64,000 bases of DNA from Pseudomonas sp. 6D_7.1_Bac1 (GTDB taxonomy: Bacteria > Pseudomonadota > Gammaproteobacteria > Pseudomonadales > Pseudomonadaceae): contig NZ_JANLNW010000056.1 of NCBI RefSeq assembly GCF_025465945.1, positions 33,430-97,429 on the forward strand, given 5' to 3'. Shown in pieces: positions 45,688 to 54,061 of this stretch. The stretch's first letter is position 1. Each line of letters opens with the position of its first letter. The translations under genes were made by a program, and so were the position numbers. The notes beneath the pieces are model-generated. The model did not search any database. It was not told the DNA's origin and saw only the letters and a list, made by a program, of their open reading frames with translations.

Positions 45688-46983
45688 ATGCTGGAAAGGC
45701 TGTTTCAACTCAAGGCACACAACACCAATGTGCGTACCGAGATTCTTGCCGGTATCACAACCTTTTTGGCCATGGCCTACATTCTGTTCGTCAACCCGAG
45801 CATTCTCGGCGAGACCGGCATGGACAAGGGCGCAGTGTTTGTCGCGACTTGCCTGGCAGCGGCCATTGGCTCGACGGTGATGGGCCTGATCGCCAACTAC
45901 CCGATCGCGCTGGCGCCGGGCATGGGCCTGAACGCCTTCTTCACCTACACCGTGGTTCTGCACATGGGCCATACCTGGCAAGTGGCGCTGGGGGCAGTGT
46001 TCATCTCGGCGGTCATGTTTTTCCTGCTGTCGATCTTTCGCATCCGCGAATGGATCATCAACAGCATCCCGCTGGCGTTGCGCTCGGCGATTGCCGCCGG
46101 TATCGGCCTGTTCCTGGCGCTGATCGCCCTGCACAACGCCGGCATCGTGGTCAGCAATCCGGCGACCATGGTTGGCCTCGGCGACCTGAAACAACCGGCA
46201 CCGATCCTCGCGACCCTGGGTTTTGCGCTGATTGTCGCCCTTGAAGCCCTGAAAGTACGCGGTGCAGTGCTGATCGGCATCCTGGCCGTGACCATCGTTT
46301 CCATCGCCCTGGGCTTCTCACCGTTCGGCGGTGTGATGGCGATGCCACCTTCGCTGGCGCCGACCTTCCTGCAACTGGACATCAAGGGCGCGCTGGACAT
46401 CGGTCTGGTCAGCGTGATTTTCGCGTTTCTGTTCGTCGACCTGTTCGACAACTCCGGCACCCTGATCGGTGTCGCCAAGCGCGCCGGCCTGATGGGCAAG
46501 GACGGCCACATGCCGAAAATGGGCCGCGCCCTGATCGCCGACAGTACCGCAGCCATGGCCGGTTCCCTGCTGGGCACCTCGACCACCACCAGTTACATCG
46601 AATCGGCAGCAGGCGTCAGCGCCGGCGGCCGTACCGGTCTGACGGCGGTAGTCGTGGCGATCCTGTTCCTGCTGGCACTGTTCTTCGCACCGCTGGCCAG
46701 CAGCGTACCGGCGTTCGCCACCGCACCAGCCCTGCTGTTCGTCGCCGTATTGATGACCTCGGGCCTGGCGGAAATAGACTGGGACGACATCACCGTCGCC
46801 GCGCCTGTGGTGGTTACCGCCCTGGCCATGCCGTTCACTTACTCCATCGCCAATGGTATCGCGTTCGGTTTCATCTCCTGGACCGCGATCAAGTTGCTGT
46901 CCGGTCGCGGCCGTGAACTGAACTCGGCGCTGGTGATTCTGTCGATTCTGTTCGTGATCAAGTTGGGTTGGTTCAACGCATGA
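45688..46983 (+). CDS. AzgA-type NCS2 purine permease
   Basis: A 431-residue inner-membrane transporter of the AzgA/GhxP family, importing adenine, guanine or hypoxanthine. Signatures include the N-terminal TNVRTEILAGITTFLAMAYI, ALAPGMGLNAFFTY, and DLFDNSGTLIGVAKRAG. Hydrophobic segments extend throughout. The TGA stop overlaps the ATG of trmA (ATGA), so the two genes are translationally coupled, as in P. aeruginosa PA4719-trmA. Confidence 0.94.
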   Translation: MLERLFQLKAHNTNVRTEILAGITTFLAMAYILFVNPSILGETGMDKGAVFVATCLAAAIGSTVMGLIANYPIALAPGMGLNAFFTYTVVLHMGHTWQVALGAVFISAVMFFLLSIFRIREWIINSIPLALRSAIAAGIGLFLALIALHNAGIVVSNPATMVGLGDLKQPAPILATLGFALIVALEALKVRGAVLIGILAVTIVSIALGFSPFGGVMAMPPSLAPTFLQLDIKGALDIGLVSVIFAFLFVDLFDNSGTLIGVAKRAGLMGKDGHMPKMGRALIADSTAAMAGSLLGTSTTTSYIESAAGVSAGGRTGLTAVVVAILFLLALFFAPLASSVPAFATAPALLFVAVLMTSGLAEIDWDDITVAAPVVVTALAMPFTYSIANGIAFGFISWTAIKLLSGRGRELNSALVILSILFVIKLGWFNA

Positions 46984-48059
46984 CTTTCGATTCCCAGGCT
47001 TACGCTGTTCAGCTCGAAGAAAAGGCCACGCGTTTGCGTGACCTGCTGGCGCCGTTCGATGCACCAGAACCTGCAGTGTTCGACTCGCCGCTTGCGAACT
47101 TTCGCCTGCGCGCCGAATTCCGCCTGTGGCGCGAAGCCGGTGAGCGTCACTATGCGATGTTCTCCCAGGACGACAAACGCACGCCGATCCTGATCGAAGA
47201 ATTCCCTATCGCCAGCCTGCGCATCAACCAGTTGATGCCGCAGCTCAAAGCCGCCTGGCAAGCCAGCGCTGCCCTGAGTCACAAGCTGTTTCAGGTGGAG
47301 TTTCTGACCACCCTGGCCGGCGATGCGATGATCACTTTGTGTTATCACCGCCCGCTCGACGAGCACTGGCACACGGCAGCGTCGAAACTGGCCACAGACC
47401 TGAATGTCAGCGTGATCGGTCGCTCCAAGGGTAAACGCGAAGTGATCGGCCGTGATTACGTGGTCGAGAAACTGGACGTCGGTGGTCGCACCTTCAGCTA
47501 TCGCCAACCGGAAGGCGCGTTCACTCAGCCTAACGGCACGGTGAATCAGAAGATGCTCAACTGGGCCTATGAAGCCTTGGGCGAACGTAAGGATGATCTG
47601 CTGGAACTGTATTGCGGCAACGGCAACTTCACCCTGCCGCTGGCGACCCGCGTACGCAAAGTGCTGGCCACCGAAATCAGCAAGAGCTCGGTGAATGCGG
47701 CGCTGAGCAACCTCAGCGAAAACGCTGTGGATAACGTCACTCTGGTGCGTTTGTCTGCCGAAGAGCTGACCGAAGCGCTGAATGAAGTTCGACCGTTCCG
47801 CCGCTTGCACGGCATCGATCTGAAGAGCTACGAGTTCGGTAGCGTATTCGTCGACCCTCCGCGCGCAGGCATGGACCCGGACACGTGCGAGCTGACCCGG
47901 CGCTTCGAGAACATCCTGTACATTTCGTGCAACCCGCAAACGCTGGTGGACAACATCGCCCAACTGCACGACACCCACCGCATCACCCGCTGCGCGATGT
48001 TCGATCAGTTCCCGTGGACGCACCATATGGAATCCGGGGTCTTGCTGACCCGGCGTTGA
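46980..48059 (+). CDS. trmA: tRNA (uracil-54-C5)-methyltransferase
   Basis: A 359-residue enzyme that forms ribothymidine at position 54 of tRNAs. The catalytic Cys317 sits in ISCNPQTL. The SAM motif is LLELYCGNGNFTLPLA and the catalytic Asp is in VFVDPPRAGMD. The length and the absence of a TRAM domain or Fe-S cysteines separate TrmA from RlmD and RlmC. The start overlaps the permease stop. Confidence 0.96.
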   Translation: MTFDSQAYAVQLEEKATRLRDLLAPFDAPEPAVFDSPLANFRLRAEFRLWREAGERHYAMFSQDDKRTPILIEEFPIASLRINQLMPQLKAAWQASAALSHKLFQVEFLTTLAGDAMITLCYHRPLDEHWHTAASKLATDLNVSVIGRSKGKREVIGRDYVVEKLDVGGRTFSYRQPEGAFTQPNGTVNQKMLNWAYEALGERKDDLLELYCGNGNFTLPLATRVRKVLATEISKSSVNAALSNLSENAVDNVTLVRLSAEELTEALNEVRPFRRLHGIDLKSYEFGSVFVDPPRAGMDPDTCELTRRFENILYISCNPQTLVDNIAQLHDTHRITRCAMFDQFPWTHHMESGVLLTRR

Positions 48060-48076
48060 TTGCACACGTTCACGAC

Positions 48077-48106
48077 AAAACAGCCGTCTTGATGACGGCT
48101 TTTTTG
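48077..48106 (+). terminator. Terminator after trmA
   Basis: AGCCGTC-TTGAT-GACGGCT followed by six T residues, 17 bases after the trmA stop. Confidence 0.9.
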
Positions 48107-48113
48107 TGGGTGA

Positions 48114-48557
48114 TCAAAGCGCAATATCAACCTTGCGCGGACGCCCACCCTTCTTGCCATTGGCACGGGCCGCCAGTGCCTTGGCAACACTGCTCTGCCG
48201 GCCATTGCGGCTGGCGATCACCGAAGCGGCCATGTCCATCAACGGTTTGCTCGCCTGAATCATCCCGGCGATGGAAACCTGCAAATCCTTGCCGTCATGA
48301 CAGAGCGCCGTCCCGGCGAAACCCACCTTCAATTGGTTGAAGTCCGCCGCCTCGAAACCGTCGAATTCCGGGTAGTTCTTCACCGGTAACAACACAGCAC
48401 TGCCATCCTCGAAATCGATCAATAAGCAGTGTTGCTGAACACTCACGCTGATCGCATTCAAGCCACTGCGGCGTGCCCTACCTCGTTCAATGGCGTCATC
48501 CAGTGCAGCCTCTGTCAGCGGCCGATCCAGTTGTTCCTTTACCTGTACGGTTTTCAT
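48114..48557 (-). CDS. DUF2442 domain protein with basic C-terminus
   Basis: A 147-residue protein. The DUF2442 part lies at about residues 35-105 (ISVSVQQHCLLIDFEDGSAVLLPV). The C-terminal tail contains GKKGGRPRKVD, an AT-hook-like basic element (GRPRK) that could contact DNA. Its ATG overlaps the stop of the DUF4160 gene, with a strong AGGAGGTGG binding site inside that gene's end. Pairs of DUF4160 and DUF2442 genes recur in many bacteria. A toxin-antitoxin or regulatory function has been suspected for such small pairs, but I know of no firm proof. It terminates seven bases from the trmA terminator. Confidence 0.88.
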   Translation of the reverse strand: MKTVQVKEQLDRPLTEAALDDAIERGRARRSGLNAISVSVQQHCLLIDFEDGSAVLLPVKNYPEFDGFEAADFNQLKVGFAGTALCHDGKDLQVSIAGMIQASKPLMDMAASVIASRNGRQSSVAKALAARANGKKGGRPRKVDIAL

Positions 48558-48979
48558 AGTGCTATCTCCACCTCCTCAGGCGCGTCGATCTGCGCCATCA
48601 GGGTTTTGTTGTCCTTGACTTCATAATGGGCTGAAGCAATTCGATAGGTCGCACTGGCGAACCCCTTCACCACCACTTCTTTGGCCTGCCAATCCCATAA
48701 CTGATTGCACAGGCAGGTGGTCTGTAGCTTCACCCACCAGATACTGCGAGTACGACGCAAATGGGCGGGCTGTTTCAGCGCCTGGCGCAATCCCTCCAAA
48801 ACCGCCAGTGGAGGTCGACACGAGTGCGGGAGAACATCCCAAAGCTCGACGCCGTTGTGCCAGAAACTGAAGATGAAACGCGCACTCCATGTGCCTGCGT
48901 CCACATGCACGTGCGGTGGGCAGTGCTCATCGCGCAGCATGACCACCAGTGCAAACCCTTTGTAGCTGCATACTTTCAT
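48554..48979 (-). CDS. DUF4160 domain protein
   Basis: A 141-residue protein. The N-terminal DUF4160 core shows VVMLRDEHCPPHVHVDAG, with the family's conserved His residues, followed by WSARFIFSFWHNGVELWDV. The central and C-terminal part (about residues 75-141) extends beyond the usual short domain and is less conserved. It precedes the DUF2442 gene with a 4-base overlap, so both are made from one mRNA in a fixed ratio. Function unknown. The ribosome binding site before the ATG is weak (GGATGGG), in contrast to the strong site of the second gene. Confidence 0.87.
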   Translation of the reverse strand: MKVCSYKGFALVVMLRDEHCPPHVHVDAGTWSARFIFSFWHNGVELWDVLPHSCRPPLAVLEGLRQALKQPAHLRRTRSIWWVKLQTTCLCNQLWDWQAKEVVVKGFASATYRIASAHYEVKDNKTLMAQIDAPEEVEIAL

Positions 48980-49151
48980 GCCAACCCATCCGTTAGGTTA
49001 TTGAAGTCCGAAGACCTGACATTCCATTGGAATTCCGACAGCCGGTGGTATTCGCACCATCACTCACTGCAACCTGAGACTAGCGTTCGAGATCACCTCA
49101 GGTCCTTGAATCATCGAGAAAAATGGTAAGCAATCCTTTCATTGCGCTCAC

Positions 49152-49175
49152 AAAAAAGCCGTCACGAGGACGGCT
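49152..49175 (-). terminator. Terminator after the tautomerase gene
   Basis: On the minus strand AGCCGTC-CTCGT-GACGGCT followed by six T residues, 18 bases after the stop. The stem sequence is nearly the same as that of the trmA terminator. Confidence 0.88.
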
Positions 49176-49193
49176 ATAGTGGGTGGCGCCAAC

Positions 49194-49397
49194 TCATCCC
49201 TGCTGCTGTCGATACTCGGTGGTGGTCATGCCGGCATAGCCCCAGTTATCGGTGTCGATTTCTTCGATCACGATGTGGGTCAGGTCTGGTCGTTTACCGA
49301 GGACCCGATGCAAGGTATCGGTAATTTCGGCGATGACCTGGGCTTTCTGTTCCTTGGTGACGCCGTCGCGGGTAATACGCACGCTTACGAAAGGCAT
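49194..49397 (-). CDS. 4-oxalocrotonate tautomerase family protein
   Basis: A 67-residue protein whose second residue is Pro (MPFVSVRITRDGVTKEQKAQ). After Met removal this becomes the catalytic N-terminal Pro of the family. The pattern TDTLHRVLGKRPDLTHIVIEEID is typical of short tautomerases. The substrate is unknown: its neighbour is only a fragment of a dehydrogenase, so any original pathway context seems lost. AGAAAC precedes the ATG. Confidence 0.9.
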   Translation of the reverse strand: MPFVSVRITRDGVTKEQKAQVIAEITDTLHRVLGKRPDLTHIVIEEIDTDNWGYAGMTTTEYRQQQG

Positions 49398-49439
49398 GAT
49401 GTTTCTCCAGTCATGTGATCAAAAAGAGCTCAACGTTTA

Positions 49440-49583
49440 CTACTTGCCAGTGCTCATTCCACCATCAACAGCCAGTACCTGACCGATGGTGAATTCGGCG
49501 CTGATCAAGTAAAGCACCGCGTCGACGATTTCACTGACATTCGCCACCCGCCCCAACGGTTGAAGTGTCTTGGCGGCTGTTCG
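49440..49583 (-). pseudogene. C-terminal remnant of a short-chain dehydrogenase
   Basis: The last about 48 codons of an SDR are recognisable: PLGRVANVSEIVDAVLYLI followed by FTIGQVLAVDGGMSTGK, the usual end of classical SDRs. Upstream of this the frame continues to 49742 but with no SDR character: no Rossmann glycine motif and no YxxxK. The body of the gene has therefore been lost. It lies on the same strand as the tautomerase, 42 bases upstream of it, and probably shared its mRNA. Confidence 0.75.
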
Positions 49584-49669
49584 CCCGTACAACGCGCAGG
49601 TTGACGACAGTGACCGTCCGATCATCGAACACTTATTGCAGTCCTTTGAGACTTGCCGCTCAGCTTCAA

Positions 49670-49696
49670 TTGACCAAATTAACCGGCTAGTACAAT
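49670..49696 (+). promoter_or_regulatory. aroQ promoter with candidate TetR operator
   Basis: TTGACC (49670-49675) and TACAAT (49691-49696) flank the near-palindrome ATTAACCGGCTAGT (49678-49691). The 15-base spacer is short. The block TAACCGGCTAGTACA recurs with few changes on the minus strand upstream of quiC1. A second perfect palindrome, CCCACCGGTGGG, lies at 49702-49713. Confidence 0.6.
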
Positions 49697-49756
49697 TTAT
49701 CCCCACCGGTGGGTCTTCCTCGACCCACGCCCACAATAACAATGGAGATACCCCTG

Positions 49757-50197
49757 ATGCCCCCTATCGTTCTGGTGCTCAACGGCCCGAACCTGAACCT
49801 GCTAGGCACCCGTGAACCGGCGACTTATGGCCACGAAACCCTGGCCGACATTTCGGCCTTGTGCGGGCGCGCCGCCGAAGAGTTCGGTCTGGCGGTGGAG
49901 TTTCGCCAGACCAACCACGAGGGCGAATTGCTCGACTGGATTCACTCGGCACGCGGTCGTTGTGCCGGGATCGTGATCAACCCGGCGGCCTGGACGCACA
50001 CCTCGGTAGCGATCCGTGACGCGCTGATCGCCAGCGAGTTACCGGTCATCGAAGTGCACCTGTCCAACGTGCATGCTCGCGAGCCGTTCCGTCATCACTC
50101 GTTCGTTTCGGCCATTGCCACCGCAGTGTTGTGCGGTTTTGGCAGCCACGGCTATCGCCTGGCGCTGGAGCATTTCAGCCAACGATTGAAGGGCTGA
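49757..50197 (+). CDS. aroQ: Type II 3-dehydroquinate dehydratase (catabolic context)
   Basis: A 146-residue enzyme converting 3-dehydroquinate to 3-dehydroshikimate. The flexible-loop residues Arg and Tyr are in LLGTREPATYGHETL. The conserved NHEGE and the catalytic His region in EVHLSNVHAREPFRHHS are present. The start at 49757 (MPPIVLVLNGPNLN) has GGAG nine bases upstream; ATG at 49742 is an alternative. Location in a cluster with quinate/shikimate dehydrogenase and QuiC indicates a role in quinate breakdown rather than aromatic synthesis. It ends 5 bases before the next gene. Confidence 0.94.
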   Translation: MPPIVLVLNGPNLNLLGTREPATYGHETLADISALCGRAAEEFGLAVEFRQTNHEGELLDWIHSARGRCAGIVINPAAWTHTSVAIRDALIASELPVIEVHLSNVHAREPFRHHSFVSAIATAVLCGFGSHGYRLALEHFSQRLKG

Positions 50198-50202
50198 GCC
50201 AG

Positions 50203-51057
50203 ATGTCGCAGAACAATGGTGTACTTGCCGGACTCATCGGCGCCGGCATCCAGGCCTCCCGAACCCCTGCGCTGCATGAACACGAGGGCGATGCCCAAGG
50301 CCTGCGCTACCTCTATCGGTTGATCGACCTCGACCAGTTGAAACTCGACAGCGGTGCTCTTCCCGATCTGTTGATGGCGGCCGAACGAATGGCCTTTACC
50401 GGCCTGAACGTCACCTTTCCGTGCAAGCAGGCGATCATCCCGCTGCTCGACGAACTCTCGCCTGAAGCCCGAGGCATTGGCGCCGTGAACACTGTGGTGC
50501 TCAAGGACGGAAAACGCATCGGTCACAACACCGATTGCCTGGGCTTTGCTGAAGGCTTTCGTCGTGGCCTGAGCGGTACTGCCCGCGAGTGCGTCGTCCA
50601 AATGGGCGCCGGTGGTGCGGGGGCAGCGGTCGCCCACGCGTTATTGAGCGAAGGCGTGCAACAGCTGAGTATTTTCGACGTGGACATCAGCCGTGCACAA
50701 AGCCTTGCGCACAACCTCAACCAGCACTTTGGCAGCGGCCGGGCTTGCGCCGGCAGCGATCTGCCGAGTGCGCTGTGGCAGGCCGATGGCCTGGTGAACA
50801 CCACGCCGATGGGCATGGCCAAACTGCCCGGCATGCCGGTGCCCGTGGAGTTGCTGAGGGGCGAGTTATGGGTCGCGGAGATTGTGTACTTTCCATTGGA
50901 AACCGAGCTGCTGCGCAATGCCCGAACCTTGGGCTGCCGTACCCTGGATGGCGGCAACATGGCGGTGTTCCAGGCGGTGAAGGCCTTTGAATTGTTCAGC
51001 GGCGTGGTGCCGGATGCACAGCGGATGCTTGCGCACTTTCAAAGCATGAATGGCTGA
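50203..51057 (+). CDS. Quinate/shikimate dehydrogenase (AroE family)
   Basis: A 284-residue NAD(P)-dependent dehydrogenase. The substrate site reads SRTPALHE near residue 18, with Thr where biosynthetic AroE has Ser (SxS); this is typical of quinate/shikimate dehydrogenases that also take quinate. The catalytic Lys is in NVTFPCKQ and Asp in GHNTDCLGF. The cofactor motif GAGGAGAAV follows at about residue 130. It starts 5 bases after aroQ and is surely co-transcribed. In the pathway it makes 3-dehydroquinate or 3-dehydroshikimate. Confidence 0.92.
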   Translation: MSQNNGVLAGLIGAGIQASRTPALHEHEGDAQGLRYLYRLIDLDQLKLDSGALPDLLMAAERMAFTGLNVTFPCKQAIIPLLDELSPEARGIGAVNTVVLKDGKRIGHNTDCLGFAEGFRRGLSGTARECVVQMGAGGAGAAVAHALLSEGVQQLSIFDVDISRAQSLAHNLNQHFGSGRACAGSDLPSALWQADGLVNTTPMGMAKLPGMPVPVELLRGELWVAEIVYFPLETELLRNARTLGCRTLDGGNMAVFQAVKAFELFSGVVPDAQRMLAHFQSMNG

Positions 51058-51074
51058 CAAGCATCGCGGGCAAT

Positions 51075-51104
51075 TGTGGCGAGGGAGCTGCTCCCTCGCC
51101 ACAG
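51075..51104. repeat. Single REP hairpin
   Basis: TGTGGCGAGGGAGC-TGCTCCCTCGCCACAG is a nearly perfect 14-bp hairpin with almost no loop, between convergent aroE-like and tetR genes. It may end transcription from both sides. Confidence 0.8.
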
Positions 51105-51105
51105 A

Positions 51106-51777
51106 TCAGGCCTGCAAATAGCGCAACACGGACTCGCAGATCATCTGGCGATGACGCTGCTTGATCGTTTCATCCGGTAAGTCGATCTGAAAAATCTCGC
51201 CAAAGGTATGACGGTTCGACACCCGGTAAAAACAGAACGAACTGATCAGTAAATGCACATCCAGCGGATCCAGCCCGCTGCGGAACACTCCCTCCTCGGC
51301 ACCGCGACGCAGAATCACGCCGAGTGAATCGAGGATGGTGTTATTCATCGCCTTGATCGCTTCGGACTGCTTCACGTATTCGGCGTTGTGGATGTTCTCG
51401 ATGCTGACGATGCGCACGAAATCGACGTTGCGGTCATGGTGATCGAAGGTGAACTCCACCAGCCGCCGAATCGCCTCACGCGGTTCCAGTTCAGTCAGGT
51501 GCAAGCGACTTTCAGTGTTGCGGATCTCACCGTATAGCTTCTCCAACACCTCGACGTAGAGCTGTTCCTTGCTACCGAAGTAGTAATAGATCATCCGCTT
51601 CGAGGTGTGGATGCGCTCGGCGATAGCATCGACGCGAGCACCGGAAAGGCCCTGCTGGACGAACTCGACAATGGCTTCTTGAAGAATGTTCTCGCGGGTC
51701 TTTTCCGGGTTGTTCTTGCGACTCTTGCGCGGCTCGATCAAGGGTTCGTCGGGCGCGACGGTGAGTTCTGTGGTCAT
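51106..51777 (-). CDS. TetR family regulator of the quinate cluster
   Basis: A 223-residue regulator. The N-terminal helix-turn-helix reads ARVDAIAERIHTSKRMIYYYFGSKEQLY at about residues 45-75, preceded by a basic Arg/Lys/Asn-rich arm (EPRKSRKNNPEKTREN). The C-terminal ligand domain is about 140 residues. It lies between the aroQ-aroE pair and quiC1, so it probably represses these genes until an intermediate such as shikimate or quinate binds; that is inference. Start MTTELTV at 51777; an ATG two codons earlier is equally possible. Confidence 0.9.
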   Translation of the reverse strand: MTTELTVAPDEPLIEPRKSRKNNPEKTRENILQEAIVEFVQQGLSGARVDAIAERIHTSKRMIYYYFGSKEQLYVEVLEKLYGEIRNTESRLHLTELEPREAIRRLVEFTFDHHDRNVDFVRIVSIENIHNAEYVKQSEAIKAMNNTILDSLGVILRRGAEEGVFRSGLDPLDVHLLISSFCFYRVSNRHTFGEIFQIDLPDETIKQRHRQMICESVLRYLQA

Positions 51778-51884
51778 TCTCATTCCGGGCTCAAGGCCAT
51801 CACTGCACAGCTGGCGATTATGGGCCGCACGATGCAGTGAAGGAAGCTTCGCCACGGCCGTTTGCCCCTGCGTTTACCAATTTC

Positions 51885-53786
51885 CTACAACTTGGCGTGA
51901 CGCGCTCCACCGCTGCGTGACTTTGCCATTGCCGCCAGACGCACCGCGACGTTGGCCGCGCCATACCCGATGTAGCCGTTCTTGCGCTGGATGATTTCGA
52001 AGAAGAAGCGCCCTTCAAAGGGTTCGGTGTACACATGAAACAGCTCGCCACCCTGAGCGTCACGGTCATACAGCACGTTGTAGTAGGCGAGTTCGCTGAG
52101 GAACTCATCGTCGAAATCAAAGCGTGCGGCGAGGTCGTCGTAATAGTTGAGCGGGATGTCCAGCAGCGGTACGCCAGCCTCTTTGGCGCGACTGACTTCA
52201 GCGAAAATATCGTCGCAGTCAAAGGCAATGTGGTGCACACCGGAGCCGCGATAACTGGACAAGGCGTGAGAGATCGCCGTGTTGCGGTTCTCGGAAATGT
52301 TCAGCGGCAAACGGATCGAGCTGCAACGGCTGCGTAGTGCACGACTTTTCACCAGGCCATAAGGGTCAGGCAACACCACTTCATCGTCGGCCTCGAAATC
52401 CAGCAGGCTTTTGTAGAACAGCACCCAACTGTCGAGGCTGTCCGCCGGCAGCGCCATCGCCATATGGTCAATCCGTTTGAGGCCGCCACCGGTGGCTGCC
52501 GTCGCTTGCAACCGGAAGTCGGTGCCGTAGACATCGGCGTGTTCATCCACCAGATAAATCAGGCTGCCATCCGGCGCACGGACCGCCGCCAGCTCCAGCT
52601 CATTGGGCCCGACCAGCCCGCGATAAGGTTGCCCCTTGTAGGCCACCGCCCGGGCCAGCGCGCTGGCGCTTTCCTTGACCCGTACCGCGGTCGCGCACAA
52701 TGACGGTCCGTGCGCTTCAAAAAAACTGTGGGCAAACGAATAGGGTTCAGAGTTGAGGATCAGATTGATATCGCCCTGACGCAGCAACGTAACGCTCTTG
52801 GAGCGATGTTCACCGGCCTTGACGAAACCCAGTCGCTCCAGCCAATGGGACAGTTTGGCGCCGAGGCTTTCGTCCACCGCGAACTCAAGAAACTCGATAC
52901 CGTCGTACTCACTGGCTGGCGGTGTGGCGAACAAAATGTCGAGGTTCGGTGCCGGCATAACCTCCTGCTGCAAGCGTGCTCGGGTCTTCTCTTCCAGATA
53001 CAGCAGTGAACGCAGGCCATCTGCGGCATTGGCCCGGGGCGGGGCGGCGCGAAAGCCGTCGTTGAAGATTTCCAGCGACAGCGGTCCGGTGTAACCGCTC
53101 TGGATAATCGGTGCGAGAAACCCCGGCAAGTCGAACTCGCCCTGCCCGGGGAAGCAACGAAAATGTCGGCTCCACTCCAGCACATCCATGGCCAGGATCG
53201 GCGCATCGGCCATTTGCACAAAGAAAATCTTCTCGCCGGGAATGTCCGCGATAGCCCGTGGATCGCCCTTGAGCGACAAGGTATGAAAGCTGTCCAGCAA
53301 CACGCCCAGATTCGGATGGTCCGCCTGACGGACGATGTTCCAGACCTGTTGATAAGTATTCACATGCCGACCCCAGGCCAGCGCTTCATAACCGATCCGC
53401 AAGCCACGGGCCCCGGCGCACTCGGCCAGCAGTCGCAGATCGTCGACCAGAATCTGCTCATCGCCAACGCTGTCGGCCGAGGCATTGCTGCACACCAGCA
53501 CCAGATCGGTGCCCAGCTCCTGCATCAGGTCGAACTTGCGTTCGGCGCGCTCAAGGTTGCGCGGCAGACGGTCGCGACGACAGCCTTCGAAATCACGAAA
53601 GGGTTGAAACAGGGTGATGGCAATGCCCAGGTCGGCGCACATCTGTTTAATTTCACGTGGGCTGCCGTCGTAGTACAGAAGGTCGTTCTCAAAAATTTCC
53701 ACCCCATCAAAACCTGCGGCGGCGATGGCTTCGAGTTTTTCCGGCAGGGTACCGCTCAAGGAAACGGTGGCAATGGAACGCTGCAT
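51885..53786 (-). CDS. quiC1: 3-dehydroshikimate dehydratase with HPPD-like domain
   Basis: A 633-residue fusion. The N-terminal part (about 1-280) is a sugar-phosphate-isomerase TIM barrel with metal ligands in GVEIFEND, YEALAWGRHVNTY, LLDSFHTLS and SLEIFND. It dehydrates 3-dehydroshikimate to protocatechuate. The C-terminal part (about 300-615) resembles 4-hydroxyphenylpyruvate dioxygenase, with GVHHIAFDCDD and FFEIIQRKNGYIGYG. This two-domain form is the QuiC1 type known in Pseudomonas. It is the committed step leading quinate and shikimate into the beta-ketoadipate pathway. Confidence 0.95.
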   Translation of the reverse strand: MQRSIATVSLSGTLPEKLEAIAAAGFDGVEIFENDLLYYDGSPREIKQMCADLGIAITLFQPFRDFEGCRRDRLPRNLERAERKFDLMQELGTDLVLVCSNASADSVGDEQILVDDLRLLAECAGARGLRIGYEALAWGRHVNTYQQVWNIVRQADHPNLGVLLDSFHTLSLKGDPRAIADIPGEKIFFVQMADAPILAMDVLEWSRHFRCFPGQGEFDLPGFLAPIIQSGYTGPLSLEIFNDGFRAAPPRANAADGLRSLLYLEEKTRARLQQEVMPAPNLDILFATPPASEYDGIEFLEFAVDESLGAKLSHWLERLGFVKAGEHRSKSVTLLRQGDINLILNSEPYSFAHSFFEAHGPSLCATAVRVKESASALARAVAYKGQPYRGLVGPNELELAAVRAPDGSLIYLVDEHADVYGTDFRLQATAATGGGLKRIDHMAMALPADSLDSWVLFYKSLLDFEADDEVVLPDPYGLVKSRALRSRCSSIRLPLNISENRNTAISHALSSYRGSGVHHIAFDCDDIFAEVSRAKEAGVPLLDIPLNYYDDLAARFDFDDEFLSELAYYNVLYDRDAQGGELFHVYTEPFEGRFFFEIIQRKNGYIGYGAANVAVRLAAMAKSRSGGARHAKL

Positions 53787-53838
53787 GTTTCGACTCCCGG
53801 TGGTGGGCGGTTTTTGTTAGAGATATCGCAGGCTTTCT

Positions 53839-53985
53839 GTAGCAACTGGCGAAGGCGGCGTTCGGCTCGGTCCGCGCTCGGGCGCAGCAGTCGTGAAATC
53901 AGACGATGCGGTGAGTCAGGAGGACCGTGCACTCAGGATTTACGACTGCTGCGCAGCCGAACGCAGGCTTCGCCAGCGGCTACAA
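53839..53985. repeat. Inverted REP-like pair (third type)
   Basis: GTAGCAACTGGCGAAGGCGG at left and CGCCAGCGGCTAC at right, each flanked by further inverted matches (CGTTCGGCT / AGCCGAACG). This type differs from the GTGGGAGCGAGC pairs. Confidence 0.75.
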
Positions 53986-54042
53986 GGGATCGCGTTTAAC
54001 TTGAGAGAAGTATCGAGCTGGCCCGTTCATTGATCAATTCAA

Positions 54043-54061
54043 AGTGTACCAACCGGTTAGT
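54043..54061 (-). promoter_or_regulatory. Candidate TetR operator and quiC1 -10 box
   Basis: ACCAACCGGTTAGT (54048-54061) is palindromic apart from one base pair. Read on the minus strand, TAACCGGTTGGTACACT matches the aroQ site TAACCGGCTAGTACAAT at 14 of 17 positions, and TACACT would be the quiC1 -10 box. Confidence 0.6.

Noticed and set aside
54029..54043. FNR-like site near TTGATCAATTCAAA in the quiC1 control region
   Set aside because: The spacing does not fit TTGATnnnnATCAA; only the left half matches.
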